Shown piece after piece: positions 1 to 7,358 of a stretch of DNA of 64,000 nucleotides (within the stretch, counting starts at the first letter, position 1; the number at the start of each line of letters is the position of its first letter). Below the pieces are notes generated by a model. That model was not told the origin of the DNA, searched no databases, and saw nothing but the letters and a program-made list of their open reading frames with translations. Position numbers and translations under genes: made by a program. This DNA comes from Flavobacterium psychroterrae. GTDB lineage: Bacteria; Bacteroidota; Bacteroidia; Flavobacteriales; Flavobacteriaceae. Location: assembly GCF_018380615.1 (NCBI RefSeq), contig NZ_JAGYVZ010000013.1:62001-126000 (forward strand), given 5' to 3'.

Positions 1-164
1 CCACCATTATCCTTTATAATTTTTACAGTTGCTTCACCGTGATCAACGTTAATGTCTGAAAGTACTACTTTTGCTCCTTCGCGAGCGTAAGCTTCTGCAA
101 CTGCACGTCCAATTCCTGAACCTCCACCTGATACAAAAGCCACCTTGTTTTCTAAAAGTGCCAT
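1..164 (-). CDS. SDR family oxidoreductase (N-terminal part only)
   Basis: This is the first 54 codons of a short-chain dehydrogenase/reductase; the rest lies beyond the left edge. The start codon is ATG at 162-164 on the minus strand. Residues about 7-20 read VAFVSGGGSGIGRAVAEAYA, which holds the glycine-rich nucleotide-binding motif (GGGSGIG), and VVLSDIN follows at the end of the second beta strand. An acidic residue there usually means NAD(H) rather than NADP(H) preference. The substrate cannot be judged because the YxxxK active site is missing. Confidence in the family is high; the specific function is unknown. Confidence 0.85.
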   Translation of the reverse strand, partial: MALLENKVAFVSGGGSGIGRAVAEAYAREGAKVVLSDINVDHGEATVKIIKDNG

Positions 165-325
165 TTTAATATATTTTAAATTTATACTACAATTTACGAA
201 GATCTTGACGGGCAGCCTCTATGAAAACAGAGTTTAGAATAACATTAACGCAGTTTGCCAATCAAATGTTATTTTAGAAGAAAAGCCCTTACACCAGCTA
301 AAAATTCATTATTTTAAGAGAAGCA

Positions 326-697
326 TTATTCTTCATCTAATTTCATATTTCCGCGATCTTTATGACTTTCAGGATTTGAATTAGGATAACGGTCTGGTGT
401 TACATCTGAGTTTCTGTCTTTGTTCTCGACGGTTTTTTGCGCTTCTTCTTCTGTAGCAACTCCGCGGTTCCCGGTTTCCTTAGTATTTCCTGAGTTATCC
501 GGAACTTTTTTTATTTCTTCGTTTTCATTTCTCGCTCTGTCTACAACTTCTTTATTGCCATCCTGATCTGTTACAACTTCTTTTTTCATCTCTGATTTAT
601 GAGATTCTTTATCGTGAGAAATATTTTTCCCTTTAGATTCGTCTATATCTTTTTGTACTCCATTTATCTTTTTTGATCCTAAATTATTAGTTTCCAT
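326..697 (-). CDS. Small hydrophilic, highly charged protein of unknown function
   Basis: I do not recognise a named family. From the ATG at 695-697 the protein has 123 residues, almost all polar or charged (K, E, D, N, S), with no membrane segment, signal peptide or cysteine; it looks intrinsically disordered. A longer in-frame reading upstream would overlap the divergent pseudouridine synthase gene and its promoter, and its extra N-terminus looks like noncoding DNA, so I prefer the inner start. Lysine- and glutamate-rich proteins of this size are often stress-related in Bacteroidota, but that is only an inference. It stands alone, convergent with nothing. Confidence 0.6.
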   Translation of the reverse strand: METNNLGSKKINGVQKDIDESKGKNISHDKESHKSEMKKEVVTDQDGNKEVVDRARNENEEIKKVPDNSGNTKETGNRGVATEEEAQKTVENKDRNSDVTPDRYPNSNPESHKDRGNMKLDEE

Positions 698-814
698 AAT
701 TTTATATTTTAGCGTTAGTATTATAATATTACGAATTCTCACGCTAAAAATTAAGTGCTTTAACATTGCTTTTGGTTTATTTGTCCAATATTTTAATTCC
801 TTATCAAACAAAAC

Positions 815-822
815 TATCTTTG
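815..822 (+). promoter_or_regulatory. Bacteroidota-type -7 promoter element before the pseudouridine synthase gene
   Basis: TATCTTTG matches the Bacteroidota -7 consensus TAnnTTTG and lies 17 bases before the ATG at 840. I see no TTG at the usual spacing upstream, so only the -7 half is supported. Confidence 0.55.
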
Positions 823-839
823 CCCCAAAAAAAGCAAAC

Positions 840-1421
840 ATGCATAGACACTTCATTCTTTTTAAACCTTATGGCTATTTAAGCCAATTTATCTATGAAT
901 TAAAAAGAAAGAAAAAGCTTTTAGGTGAATTACACGATTTTCCCGACGGAACAATGGCAATTGGCAGACTTGACGAGGATTCTGAAGGATTGCTTTTATT
1001 GACTACGGACGGAAAAGTAAGCGAACAAATAAGAAGCAAAAAAGTCGATAAAGAATATTATGTTCAGGTTGACGGAATTATAACTCCCGAAGCTATTGAA
1101 GAATTACAAAATGGTGTTGAAATAGGTTTTGATGGCGGAAAATACAAAACCAAACCTTGCTCTGCTTTTATTGTTACCGAAATTCCCGATTTTGGACCAA
1201 GAGCAAAAAAAATAAGAGATGAACGCCACGGGCCAACTTCATGGGCATCAATAACGGTAAATGAAGGGAAGTTTCGTCAGGTTCGAAAAATGACCGCTGC
1301 GGTTGGTTTTCCCACATTGCGATTAGTTCGGGTTCGTATAGGAAATGTATATTTGCAAAACCTGAAAGCCGGAGAAGTTATAGAAGTTCCGGATTTTAAA
1401 TTAGAAAATGAAACTAATTAG
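840..1421 (+). CDS. rRNA pseudouridine synthase, RsuA/RluB/RluE family
   Basis: The enzyme isomerises a uridine in ribosomal RNA to pseudouridine. The catalytic signature GRLDEDSEGLLLLTTDG sits at about residues 41-57, and its second Asp is the family's nucleophile. The product has 193 residues and lacks an N-terminal S4 domain, beginning directly with the catalytic fold (ILFKPYGYLSQF). That short form is most like RluE, which modifies 23S rRNA, rather than RsuA or RluB. The C-terminal KFRQVRKMTAAVGFPTLRLVRVRIG is typical of the family but longer motifs are shared across members, so the target base is not certain. trmL, another RNA-modification gene, follows 77 bases downstream. Confidence 0.88.
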   Translation: MHRHFILFKPYGYLSQFIYELKRKKKLLGELHDFPDGTMAIGRLDEDSEGLLLLTTDGKVSEQIRSKKVDKEYYVQVDGIITPEAIEELQNGVEIGFDGGKYKTKPCSAFIVTEIPDFGPRAKKIRDERHGPTSWASITVNEGKFRQVRKMTAAVGFPTLRLVRVRIGNVYLQNLKAGEVIEVPDFKLENETN

Positions 1422-1498
1422 AAAATGTGTCAATTTGAAAATTAGATAATTCTCAAATTTACGATCAAACAATTTAACAATTAACCAAATAAACGATA

Positions 1499-1954
1499 AT
1501 GCTAAACGTTGTTCTTGTAGAACCTGAAATCCCAAACAATACCGGAAATATTGGTCGGTTATGTGTAGGTACAGAAAGTAGATTACACCTAATTCATCCG
1601 TTTGGGTTTGTGATTAATGATAAAAACCTAAAACGTTCCGGTTTGGATTATTGGGTACATCTTGACGTTACCGAATATCAAAACATCGAAGAATGGATCA
1701 GTCAGATTCCGGATCAATCCCGTGTTTTTTTAATGAGTTCCCATGCCGAAAAATCATATCTTGAAACTGATTTTCAGGATGGAGACTGGTTGGTTTTCGG
1801 GAAGGAAAGTGTTGGCTTGAGCCAGGAAGTTTTAGCACGTTTCGAAAATCATTTAACGATTCCAATGTCGAAATTAATCAGAAGCTTTAATATTGCGAAT
1901 TCTGTGGCTTTTGTGGTTGGAGAAGCAAAACGTCAGATTGGTTTAAAAGTTTAA
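1499..1954 (+). CDS. trmL: tRNA (cytidine(34)-2'-O)-methyltransferase, SPOUT family
   Basis: The protein methylates the 2'-OH of the wobble nucleotide in certain leucine tRNAs, using S-adenosylmethionine. It has 151 residues, the normal length for TrmL. Motif 1 (LVEPEIPNNTGNIGRL) is at residues 6-21. The C-terminal trefoil-knot segments are visible as WLVFGKESVGL near residue 97-107 and IRSFNIANSVAFVVGEA near 127-143. These are the SAM-binding loops of the SpoU/TrmL group. It lies behind another RNA-modification gene on the same strand. Palindromic repeats follow immediately downstream. Confidence 0.93.
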   Translation: MLNVVLVEPEIPNNTGNIGRLCVGTESRLHLIHPFGFVINDKNLKRSGLDYWVHLDVTEYQNIEEWISQIPDQSRVFLMSSHAEKSYLETDFQDGDWLVFGKESVGLSQEVLARFENHLTIPMSKLIRSFNIANSVAFVVGEAKRQIGLKV

Positions 1955-1977
1955 TCGTTTATTTGTTTTTATTAATA

Positions 1978-2140
1978 GCTCCAGAGGAGCGTTATATTTA
2001 TAGCATTATATTAATTTCCAAACCAAAGCTCCATCGGAGCGATATCTTAATTGTTCAGTTGACAAATAAATATTTCACCCCGATGGGGTTCTAATAAAAC
2101 ACGCTTAACATTTTCTATAAATATGATGTCCCGATGGGAC
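1978..2140. repeat. Cluster of four REP-like palindromes
   Basis: Four short palindromes lie in the gap between trmL and btuD: GCTCCAGAGGAGCG (1978-1991), GCTCCATCGGAGCG (2028-2041), ACCCCGATGGGGTT (2077-2090) and GTCCCGATGGGAC (2128-2140). The first two share the same arms, as do the last two in part. Outside them, ATATTTATAG near 1994-2003 is answered by CTATAAATAT near 2114-2123, so the whole cluster could fold as a larger hairpin. This resembles bacterial REP/REPIN elements that RAYT transposases act on. Confidence 0.7.
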
Positions 2141-2150
2141 TCAAAAGCTC

Positions 2151-2927
2151 TTAAGTAATTACAAACTTCCCTTTTTCTGCATCAAAAACAATGTTTTCGT
2201 CTTTGAATAAAGTTGCGAAACTTCCTTTTGAAATTAAATGACACGGTTCATCCTGAACTATTAAATCTGGCGTCATAATAATCATTTCGTCGCTTAACTG
2301 AATCGCCAAATCAATATCATGCGTGGAGAATAAAATGCATTTTTGAGTTTCCTGCGTTAGTTTTTTCAGCAATTTAAACAATGAAACTTTGTGTAATAAA
2401 TCAAGATGTGTTGTTGGTTCATCTAAAATAATCAGCGGAGTATCTTGTGCCAAAGCTCGTGCAATTAAAACCTTTTGCAATTGTCCGTCGCTGATTTCGT
2501 AATGTTTTTTTTGAGCTAAATGTTCGATTTGAGTTAAAGCTAATGCTTCCCGAACTTTCTCAATATCAGTTTCGGTCAAAGTGCCAATCCAGTTGGTGTA
2601 AGGCTGACGACCCAGTGCAACTAATTCAAATACGGAAAGATTACTTGGCGGCAATTTTTCGGTTAAAACCAAGCTTAAATTTTGTGCTAAATCTAAAGGT
2701 TTGTAGCTATTTATATCTTTATCATTCAGGAAAACATTTCCTTCTAAAGGTTGCTGGATTCCAGTCATAGTGCGCAACAAAGTCGATTTTCCTATTCCGT
2801 TTGCCCCTATTAATGAAATGAGTTTCCCTGATTTTAAATTCAAATTTAAATTCTGGGCAATAGTCACAGTTGCTTTCTTGGACTTATAGCCAATGGTTAA
2901 ATTTGAGGTTTGTAAAATAGTTATCAT
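2151..2927 (-). CDS. btuD: Cobalamin/iron-siderophore ABC importer, ATP-binding subunit
   Basis: This ATPase powers an inner-membrane importer of the FecCD/BtuCD type. Walker A is GANGIGKST at residues 41-49, the signature is ISDGQLQKV (a variant of LSGGQ common in Bacteroidota) and Walker B is LIILDEPTTHLD. Length, 258 residues, is normal. The permease and binding-protein genes lie upstream on the same strand, separated by a GxxExxY gene. Cobalamin is the best guess for the substrate because bluB-cobT, cobU, cobS, cobC and btuB lie next door. FecE/HmuV-type iron or heme uptake cannot be excluded from this sequence alone. Confidence 0.8.
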   Translation of the reverse strand: MITILQTSNLTIGYKSKKATVTIAQNLNLNLKSGKLISLIGANGIGKSTLLRTMTGIQQPLEGNVFLNDKDINSYKPLDLAQNLSLVLTEKLPPSNLSVFELVALGRQPYTNWIGTLTETDIEKVREALALTQIEHLAQKKHYEISDGQLQKVLIARALAQDTPLIILDEPTTHLDLLHKVSLFKLLKKLTQETQKCILFSTHDIDLAIQLSDEMIIMTPDLIVQDEPCHLISKGSFATLFKDENIVFDAEKGKFVIT

Positions 2928-2938
2928 TTTTAAAGTTG

Positions 2939-2970
2939 CTAAGGTTCTAAGACGCTAAGTTGCTAAGTTT
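2939..2970 (+). repeat. CTAAGNNN 8-bp array (four units)
   Basis: Four exactly phased 8-bp units lie just upstream of btuD: CTAAGGTT, CTAAGACG, CTAAGTTG and CTAAGTTT. The first five bases are constant and the last three vary. The same unit recurs at 60425-60456, 60791-60822 and 63182-63361. Confidence 0.85.
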
Positions 2971-3072
2971 TTTTTATGCTGATTTATTTTTAAACACATA
3001 GAAACATAGGTCTCTTTTTATTATTAAAAAAGGAAATTAAAATTTACTTGTAAATTAAACATAGCTGCAGTA

Positions 3073-3486
3073 CTAAAATTTTGGAAGCAATCTGAAATAT
3101 TCATTTACAAACGTTTTTTGACCTTCTTTAAAAATATTAAAACAATTAAAATTTATTATTATTCCTTTTGGTGCTTTTAAAAGCTTCATATAAGTTAGAA
3201 GTTGAGCTTGATGTATTGAATTTATTTCGGAAACTGTTTTCAGTTCTACTACCAAACAATTTTCAACAAATAAATCACATCTAAAATCTGCAACTAATTC
3301 TTTATTTTTATATAGAATTGGTACTCGCATCTCTGTGAAAAAATTTAATTTTCTTTGTGAGAGTTCTTCCTTTAAACATTGGTGATAAACATTTTCAAGT
3401 AGCCCTTTTCCAATTATTTTATGCACTTCTATCGAAGCTCCTAAAACTTCATAAGTTAATTCATCCAAATATTTTTGAGTAATCAT
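3073..3486 (-). CDS. GxxExxY family protein (PD-(D/E)XK nuclease-like fold)
   Basis: The 137-residue product belongs to the GxxExxY family, named for the motif seen here as GLLENVY at residues 27-33. The family is predicted to share the PD-(D/E)XK nuclease-like core; the strand LVVELKTV near residue 78-85 would carry the core E-x-K. Its biological role is not known. It lies between btuC and btuD on the same strand, 145 bases after btuD's start and 73 bases before btuC's end, and so splits what is usually a compact transporter operon. Genes of this family are scattered in Bacteroidota genomes, which fits a later insertion. Confidence 0.85.
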   Translation of the reverse strand: MITQKYLDELTYEVLGASIEVHKIIGKGLLENVYHQCLKEELSQRKLNFFTEMRVPILYKNKELVADFRCDLFVENCLVVELKTVSEINSIHQAQLLTYMKLLKAPKGIIINFNCFNIFKEGQKTFVNEYFRLLPKF

Positions 3487-3559
3487 AAATCTTTTTAATT
3501 GAAATAAAAACTATGTCTCTATGTGTTAAAAAGCAATATTACAAAATATTTGTAAGTTT

Positions 3560-4588
3560 TTACTTAAAATTTATTTTTCGCATTAACAAATACACTACAA
3601 CCGGTGCTCCAATTATAGAGGTAATGGCATTAATAGGCAATGTTGTATCTAAGCCCGGTAATTGCGAGGCAATATCGCAAAACAGCATGATTATTCCTCC
3701 GTAAAAAAAAGTACTCCAATATAAAACGGCATGATTACTGGTTTGAAAAGTCAGCTTTGCAATATGCGGAACCGCTAATCCTATAAACGCAATTGGGCCA
3801 GCAAAAGCCGTTATACTTCCAGCCAGAATACTAGTTGCAAATATGATTGTTAATCTGGCTTTTTTGTAATTCAAACCCATACTTTTTGCGTAATTTTCAC
3901 CAAGAAGCAATGCATTTAAAGGTTTGATACTGCTCGCACTTAAAAGCAAACCAATCCCTACACAAACTGCCAAAACAGCAATTGATGTCCAGGAAAGATT
4001 TCCGAGACTGCCTAACGACCAAAAAGTAAATTTTTGCAATTGTTCTGCTGAACTAAAATAGGTTAAAACTCCAACAATAGCACTTGTAAAACTCCCAAAC
4101 ATAAGTCCTACAATTAAAATTGCCATTGTATTTCGCAAGCGCTGAGCAACTAATAAAACGAGTAATAAAACCGAAACACTCCCTAATGTAGACGCTAACA
4201 CAAGTCCGTATGGTGATAATAAAATTGAATTTAAAAAAGACGGCAATAATCCTGCGCCTAAAATTACAATTGCAACTGCCAAAATCGATCCTGAACTTAG
4301 ACCTAATACATCAGGACCTGCAAGCGGATTTCTAAATAATGTTTGCATCAACAATCCGCTTATTGATAATCCTATGCCCACTAAAAAAGCTGTTATTGCT
4401 TTGGGTAACCGGTAGTTAATAATTATATACTCCCAAGTCGATTTACTTGCCTGACCGCCTGTTAAACTGGTGTAAACTTCCCTGAAAGGGATTGTAATGG
4501 ATCCTAAACTTACGTCCAGAAAAAACATGAACAAAAGTGCTAAACCAAGTATGGAAAACAGGATTATATTTCGCTTTTTATTTATCAA
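3560..4588 (-). CDS. btuC: Cobalamin/iron ABC importer, permease subunit (FecCD family)
   Basis: This polytopic inner-membrane protein forms the channel of a FecCD/BtuC-type importer. It has 342 residues with about nine or ten hydrophobic segments. Family hallmarks are LLMQTLFRNPLAGPDVLGLSSG near residues 80-101 and the C-terminal GPIAFIGLAVPHIAK near 264-278. The gene begins five bases after the binding-protein gene ends, so the two are surely co-transcribed. Substrate assignment to corrinoids rests on the adjoining cobalamin genes; FecCD members carrying siderophores look the same at this level. Confidence 0.85.
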   Translation of the reverse strand: MINKKRNIILFSILGLALLFMFFLDVSLGSITIPFREVYTSLTGGQASKSTWEYIIINYRLPKAITAFLVGIGLSISGLLMQTLFRNPLAGPDVLGLSSGSILAVAIVILGAGLLPSFLNSILLSPYGLVLASTLGSVSVLLLVLLVAQRLRNTMAILIVGLMFGSFTSAIVGVLTYFSSAEQLQKFTFWSLGSLGNLSWTSIAVLAVCVGIGLLLSASSIKPLNALLLGENYAKSMGLNYKKARLTIIFATSILAGSITAFAGPIAFIGLAVPHIAKLTFQTSNHAVLYWSTFFYGGIIMLFCDIASQLPGLDTTLPINAITSIIGAPVVVYLLMRKINFK

Positions 4589-4593
4589 TGATC

Positions 4594-5736
4594 TTAGTTT
4601 AATTTAGATGCAAAAGTAAATTCATAGCTTGGCAATAAATCAGGATGAAAAATCTTGATATAATCTTTTAAAACTAAATCAGGTCGGCTTGGTGCCAATT
4701 CATAATAAACGGTTCCGCCGGTTGCGCCAAATTTACCTTCGAATGTATAAACGTTTTTATTTTTAAAAGCATCAAACTGACTGTAATGCGGATTGGCTTT
4801 CTCAATTTCGGCTAAAGATTTAAACGATCCTGAAGCAATCCAGAAATTCGCCGTTTTAGCTTTTACCAATATTTTTTCAAAAGACAATCCTTCACTTCCT
4901 GTTCCTTTTAAATCTGACCATAAATAATTGGCATGAGCATCCTTCATAAATTGCGCCACCCAGCTATTTCCTTTTGCAACATACCAAACATCTTCATACA
5001 TAGAACCATATAACACGGTTGAAGTTGCGGGTTGGTCCGCTACTAATTTTGTTGCCTGATTGTAACTCGTAACAATTTTATCAAACAATTCTTTTGCTTT
5101 TTCTTCCTTGCCAAATAAGGCGCCGTAAAGTTTGATCCATTCTGCTTTCCCTAGTGGAGATTGTTCCATCCAATCGGCTTGGATGAATACGTTTAGTCCG
5201 CTTTTTTTCAAGTTTTCCAATGCCGGATTATTATTATCGACTCCAAAAGTGACAATTAATTCCGGAGCAATTTCGATTAATTGTTCGATGTTTAATTTTT
5301 CATTTTCGCCTACATTTTTAACGGAACCTTTGTCAATTAAAACTCTTGTTTTTTCTGATGAAACATAATCGGTGTGGGGGAAACCCACTAATTTATCTTC
5401 AACTTCTAACATTTCCAAGAACGGAATATTTGTTGTTGATGTGACTACAACAGATTCTAACGGAATTTTTATTGTGGTATATTTTTGTAAACTATCAGGA
5501 ACTTTTGCTTCTTTTTCCTTTAAAACATAAGTGAATTTTGCGTTGGCGTTTGGCCAGGGATCTGTAACGGTTACAACTGAATATCCTTCGTGTTTTATGA
5601 TCGAAAGTCCAGTTGCATATTCGATGCTGTTTTTTGCAATTTCTAGTTTTGTAATTTCAGGAGTTTCGTTCTTTTTACATCCGATAAGAACAAAAAAGGG
5701 TAAAATAAAAATTAATTTAGATAATAAATGTTTCAT
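4594..5736 (-). CDS. btuF: Corrinoid/iron ABC importer, substrate-binding lipoprotein
   Basis: The 380-residue protein captures the substrate in the periplasm and hands it to the permease. It starts with a lipoprotein signal; the lipobox LIGC ends at about residue 20. The class III periplasmic binding-protein fold is visible in the two-lobed pattern with VVVTSTTNIPFLEMLEV and LIEIAPELIVTF, the latter being the typical 'P-D-L-I/V' segment. It leads the btuF-btuC-(GxxExxY)-btuD run. A possible -7 promoter lies at 5835-5842. Cobalamin is inferred from the neighbourhood. No cobalamin riboswitch is visible before this gene. Confidence 0.82.
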   Translation of the reverse strand: MKHLLSKLIFILPFFVLIGCKKNETPEITKLEIAKNSIEYATGLSIIKHEGYSVVTVTDPWPNANAKFTYVLKEKEAKVPDSLQKYTTIKIPLESVVVTSTTNIPFLEMLEVEDKLVGFPHTDYVSSEKTRVLIDKGSVKNVGENEKLNIEQLIEIAPELIVTFGVDNNNPALENLKKSGLNVFIQADWMEQSPLGKAEWIKLYGALFGKEEKAKELFDKIVTSYNQATKLVADQPATSTVLYGSMYEDVWYVAKGNSWVAQFMKDAHANYLWSDLKGTGSEGLSFEKILVKAKTANFWIASGSFKSLAEIEKANPHYSQFDAFKNKNVYTFEGKFGATGGTVYYELAPSRPDLVLKDYIKIFHPDLLPSYEFTFASKLN

Positions 5737-5834
5737 CTGCAGGTTATATTATTTTAGGAATATGGTTTTGCTTTTAGCTATTTTTACTCGCAATTTGAAT
5801 GATTAGAATATTATGATTTACATTTTGCCAGTGA

Positions 5835-5842
5835 CAAAGGTA
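5835..5842 (-). promoter_or_regulatory. Possible -7 promoter element for the btuF operon
   Basis: Read on the minus strand this is TACCTTTG, a match to TAnnTTTG, about 95 bases before btuF. No TTG is found at the usual spacing, so support is partial. The leader is too short for a cobalamin riboswitch. Confidence 0.4.
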
Positions 5843-5908
5843 ACGCAATTTCTATTTTTTTTGTTTATCTTTATTCTTACAAAAAGCAACAAATACCATC
5901 TTCGCCCC

Positions 5909-6271
5909 ATGAATACCATAAAAATAAAAGTTTGCTCTGGCTGTGAATCTTCTTTTAATTGTGGAGATATTTCAGCAGAAAACAAATGTTGGTGCAATGA
6001 TTTCCCTCCTATCTTTAATCTTTCTGAAGGAGGAGATTGCCTTTGTCCGGATTGCTTTAAAGAAGCTTGCGAAGACAAAATTGATGCTTATGTAGAAACT
6101 CTTACACCTCAAAAAGCACTTAAAAACAAAGCGCTATTTTTACCAAAACAAGAAAAACTTATTGAAGGAATTGACTATTATATCGAAAATGGGAACTATG
6201 TTTTTAAAGCCTGGTTTCATCTAAAAAGAGGAACTTGCTGTGAAAATGACTGTCGTCATTGCCCGTATTGA
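5909..6271 (+). CDS. Cysteine-rich CWC protein fused to a DUF5522 domain
   Basis: The 120-residue protein begins with the cysteine-rich CWC module (CSGCESSFNC, then CWCNDFPPIF, then CLCPDCF; residues about 6-53) and ends with a DUF5522 module (GIDYYIENGNYVFKAWFHLK then CCENDCRHCPY). The many cysteines in pairs suggest metal binding, probably zinc, but the function is unknown. I chose the ATG at 5909 because the codons before it encode an unrelated hydrophobic stretch and the homology pattern begins at MNTIKIKVC. It is divergent from btuF and precedes the cobalamin genes. Confidence 0.8.
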   Translation: MNTIKIKVCSGCESSFNCGDISAENKCWCNDFPPIFNLSEGGDCLCPDCFKEACEDKIDAYVETLTPQKALKNKALFLPKQEKLIEGIDYYIENGNYVFKAWFHLKRGTCCENDCRHCPY

Positions 6272-6295
6272 ATTCTTAATTATAAATTATTAATT

Positions 6296-6682
6296 ATGAA
6301 AAATAATGTCGTAAAAGACAAAAGCTTTGATTTTGCTATACGAATAGTTAAACTATATCAAAACTTGTGTGTTGAAAAGAAAGAATTTATACTTTCATAA
6401 CAATTGCTGCGATCCGGAACAGGTATTGGAGCAATGATAAGAGAAGCAGAACATGCTGAAAGTAAAAATGATTTTATTCATAAATTTGCCATTGCACAAA
6501 AAGAGGCAAATGAATCAGTTTATTGGCTGGAATTATTAAAAGCAACTGATTATTTAAATGAAAAAGAATTTGCAAACATTCATAATGACGCAATTACAAT
6601 ATTAAAATTAATAACCAGCATCATCAAAACTACCAAAAGTCAAATCAGTTCTAAACAGACACTTCTTAAAATTAACAACTAA
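6296..6682 (+). pseudogene. Four-helix-bundle (23S rRNA intervening-sequence type) protein broken by a stop codon
   Basis: Reading from the ATG at 6296 gives a typical start of a four-helix-bundle protein (KSFDFAIRIVKLYQNLC, residues 9-25), but codon 35 is TAA at 6398-6400. The same frame then continues with QLLRSGTGIGAMIREAEHA and runs to 6682. Without the stop, the product would be 128 residues, the usual length. In relatives this position is a lysine, so a single A-to-T change explains the break. The second part might start at a TTG (6404), but I see no good ribosome site. The role of these proteins is unknown; some lie inside rRNA intervening sequences. Confidence 0.8.
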
Positions 6683-6708
6683 CAATTTATAATTAACAAT
6701 CAATAATA

Positions 6709-7218
6709 ATGATTTACCTAATAACCGGAGGCGAACGATCAGGAAAAAGCAGTTATGCTCAAAAGTTAGCTTTAGAGCTTTCAGATGCACCAATTTATGT
6801 GGCGACGGCGAGAAAGTGGGATGCTGATTTCCAGACCAGAATCGACCGCCATCAACAAGAACGTGATGAACGGTGGACGAATATTGAGAATGAAAAATAT
6901 TTGAGCGAAATTAATTTTACTGCAAAAGTGGCTTTGATTGATTGTGTGACGCTTTGGTTAACGAATTTTTTTACGGATCATAAATATGATGTGAATTTAA
7001 GTTTGGAAGAAGCTAAAAAGGAATTTCTTTTAATCGCCAATCAGGAAAATATTACATTGATTATTGTAACGAACGAAATTGGAATGGGCGTTCATGCTGA
7101 AACTCACATTGGCAGAAAATTTACAGAATTACAAGGCTGGATGAATCAGTTTTTAGCATCAAATGCCAATGAAGTTGTTTTAATGGTTTCTGGAATTCCG
7201 GTAAAGATTAAAGGTTAA
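6709..7218 (+). CDS. cobU: Adenosylcobinamide kinase / adenosylcobinamide-phosphate guanylyltransferase
   Basis: CobU phosphorylates adenosylcobinamide and then attaches GMP, giving adenosylcobinamide-GDP for the CobS step. The P-loop GGERSGKS is at residues 7-14. RIDRHQQER at 44-52 contains the histidine (His48) that is guanylylated in the known enzyme. The 169-residue length is standard. It is the first intact gene of the plus-strand cobalamin series and lies 140 bases before bluB-cobT. Confidence 0.93.
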   Translation: MIYLITGGERSGKSSYAQKLALELSDAPIYVATARKWDADFQTRIDRHQQERDERWTNIENEKYLSEINFTAKVALIDCVTLWLTNFFTDHKYDVNLSLEEAKKEFLLIANQENITLIIVTNEIGMGVHAETHIGRKFTELQGWMNQFLASNANEVVLMVSGIPVKIKG

Positions 7219-7358
7219 CAATTGCAAAAATCAATATCAATTGCAAAAAATCAACAATTAAAAGCAATACCCCACATAACTTAAAATATTATTATTATTA
7301 TTTTTAAATTTCGTTTTCGATGTAATTGAAATTGATTTTTGAAATTGACATTGAAATT

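Noticed and set aside
5813..5908. Extra N-terminal 32 codons for the CWC protein
   Set aside because: They encode a hydrophobic run unlike the family, and the family pattern starts at the ATG at 5909.
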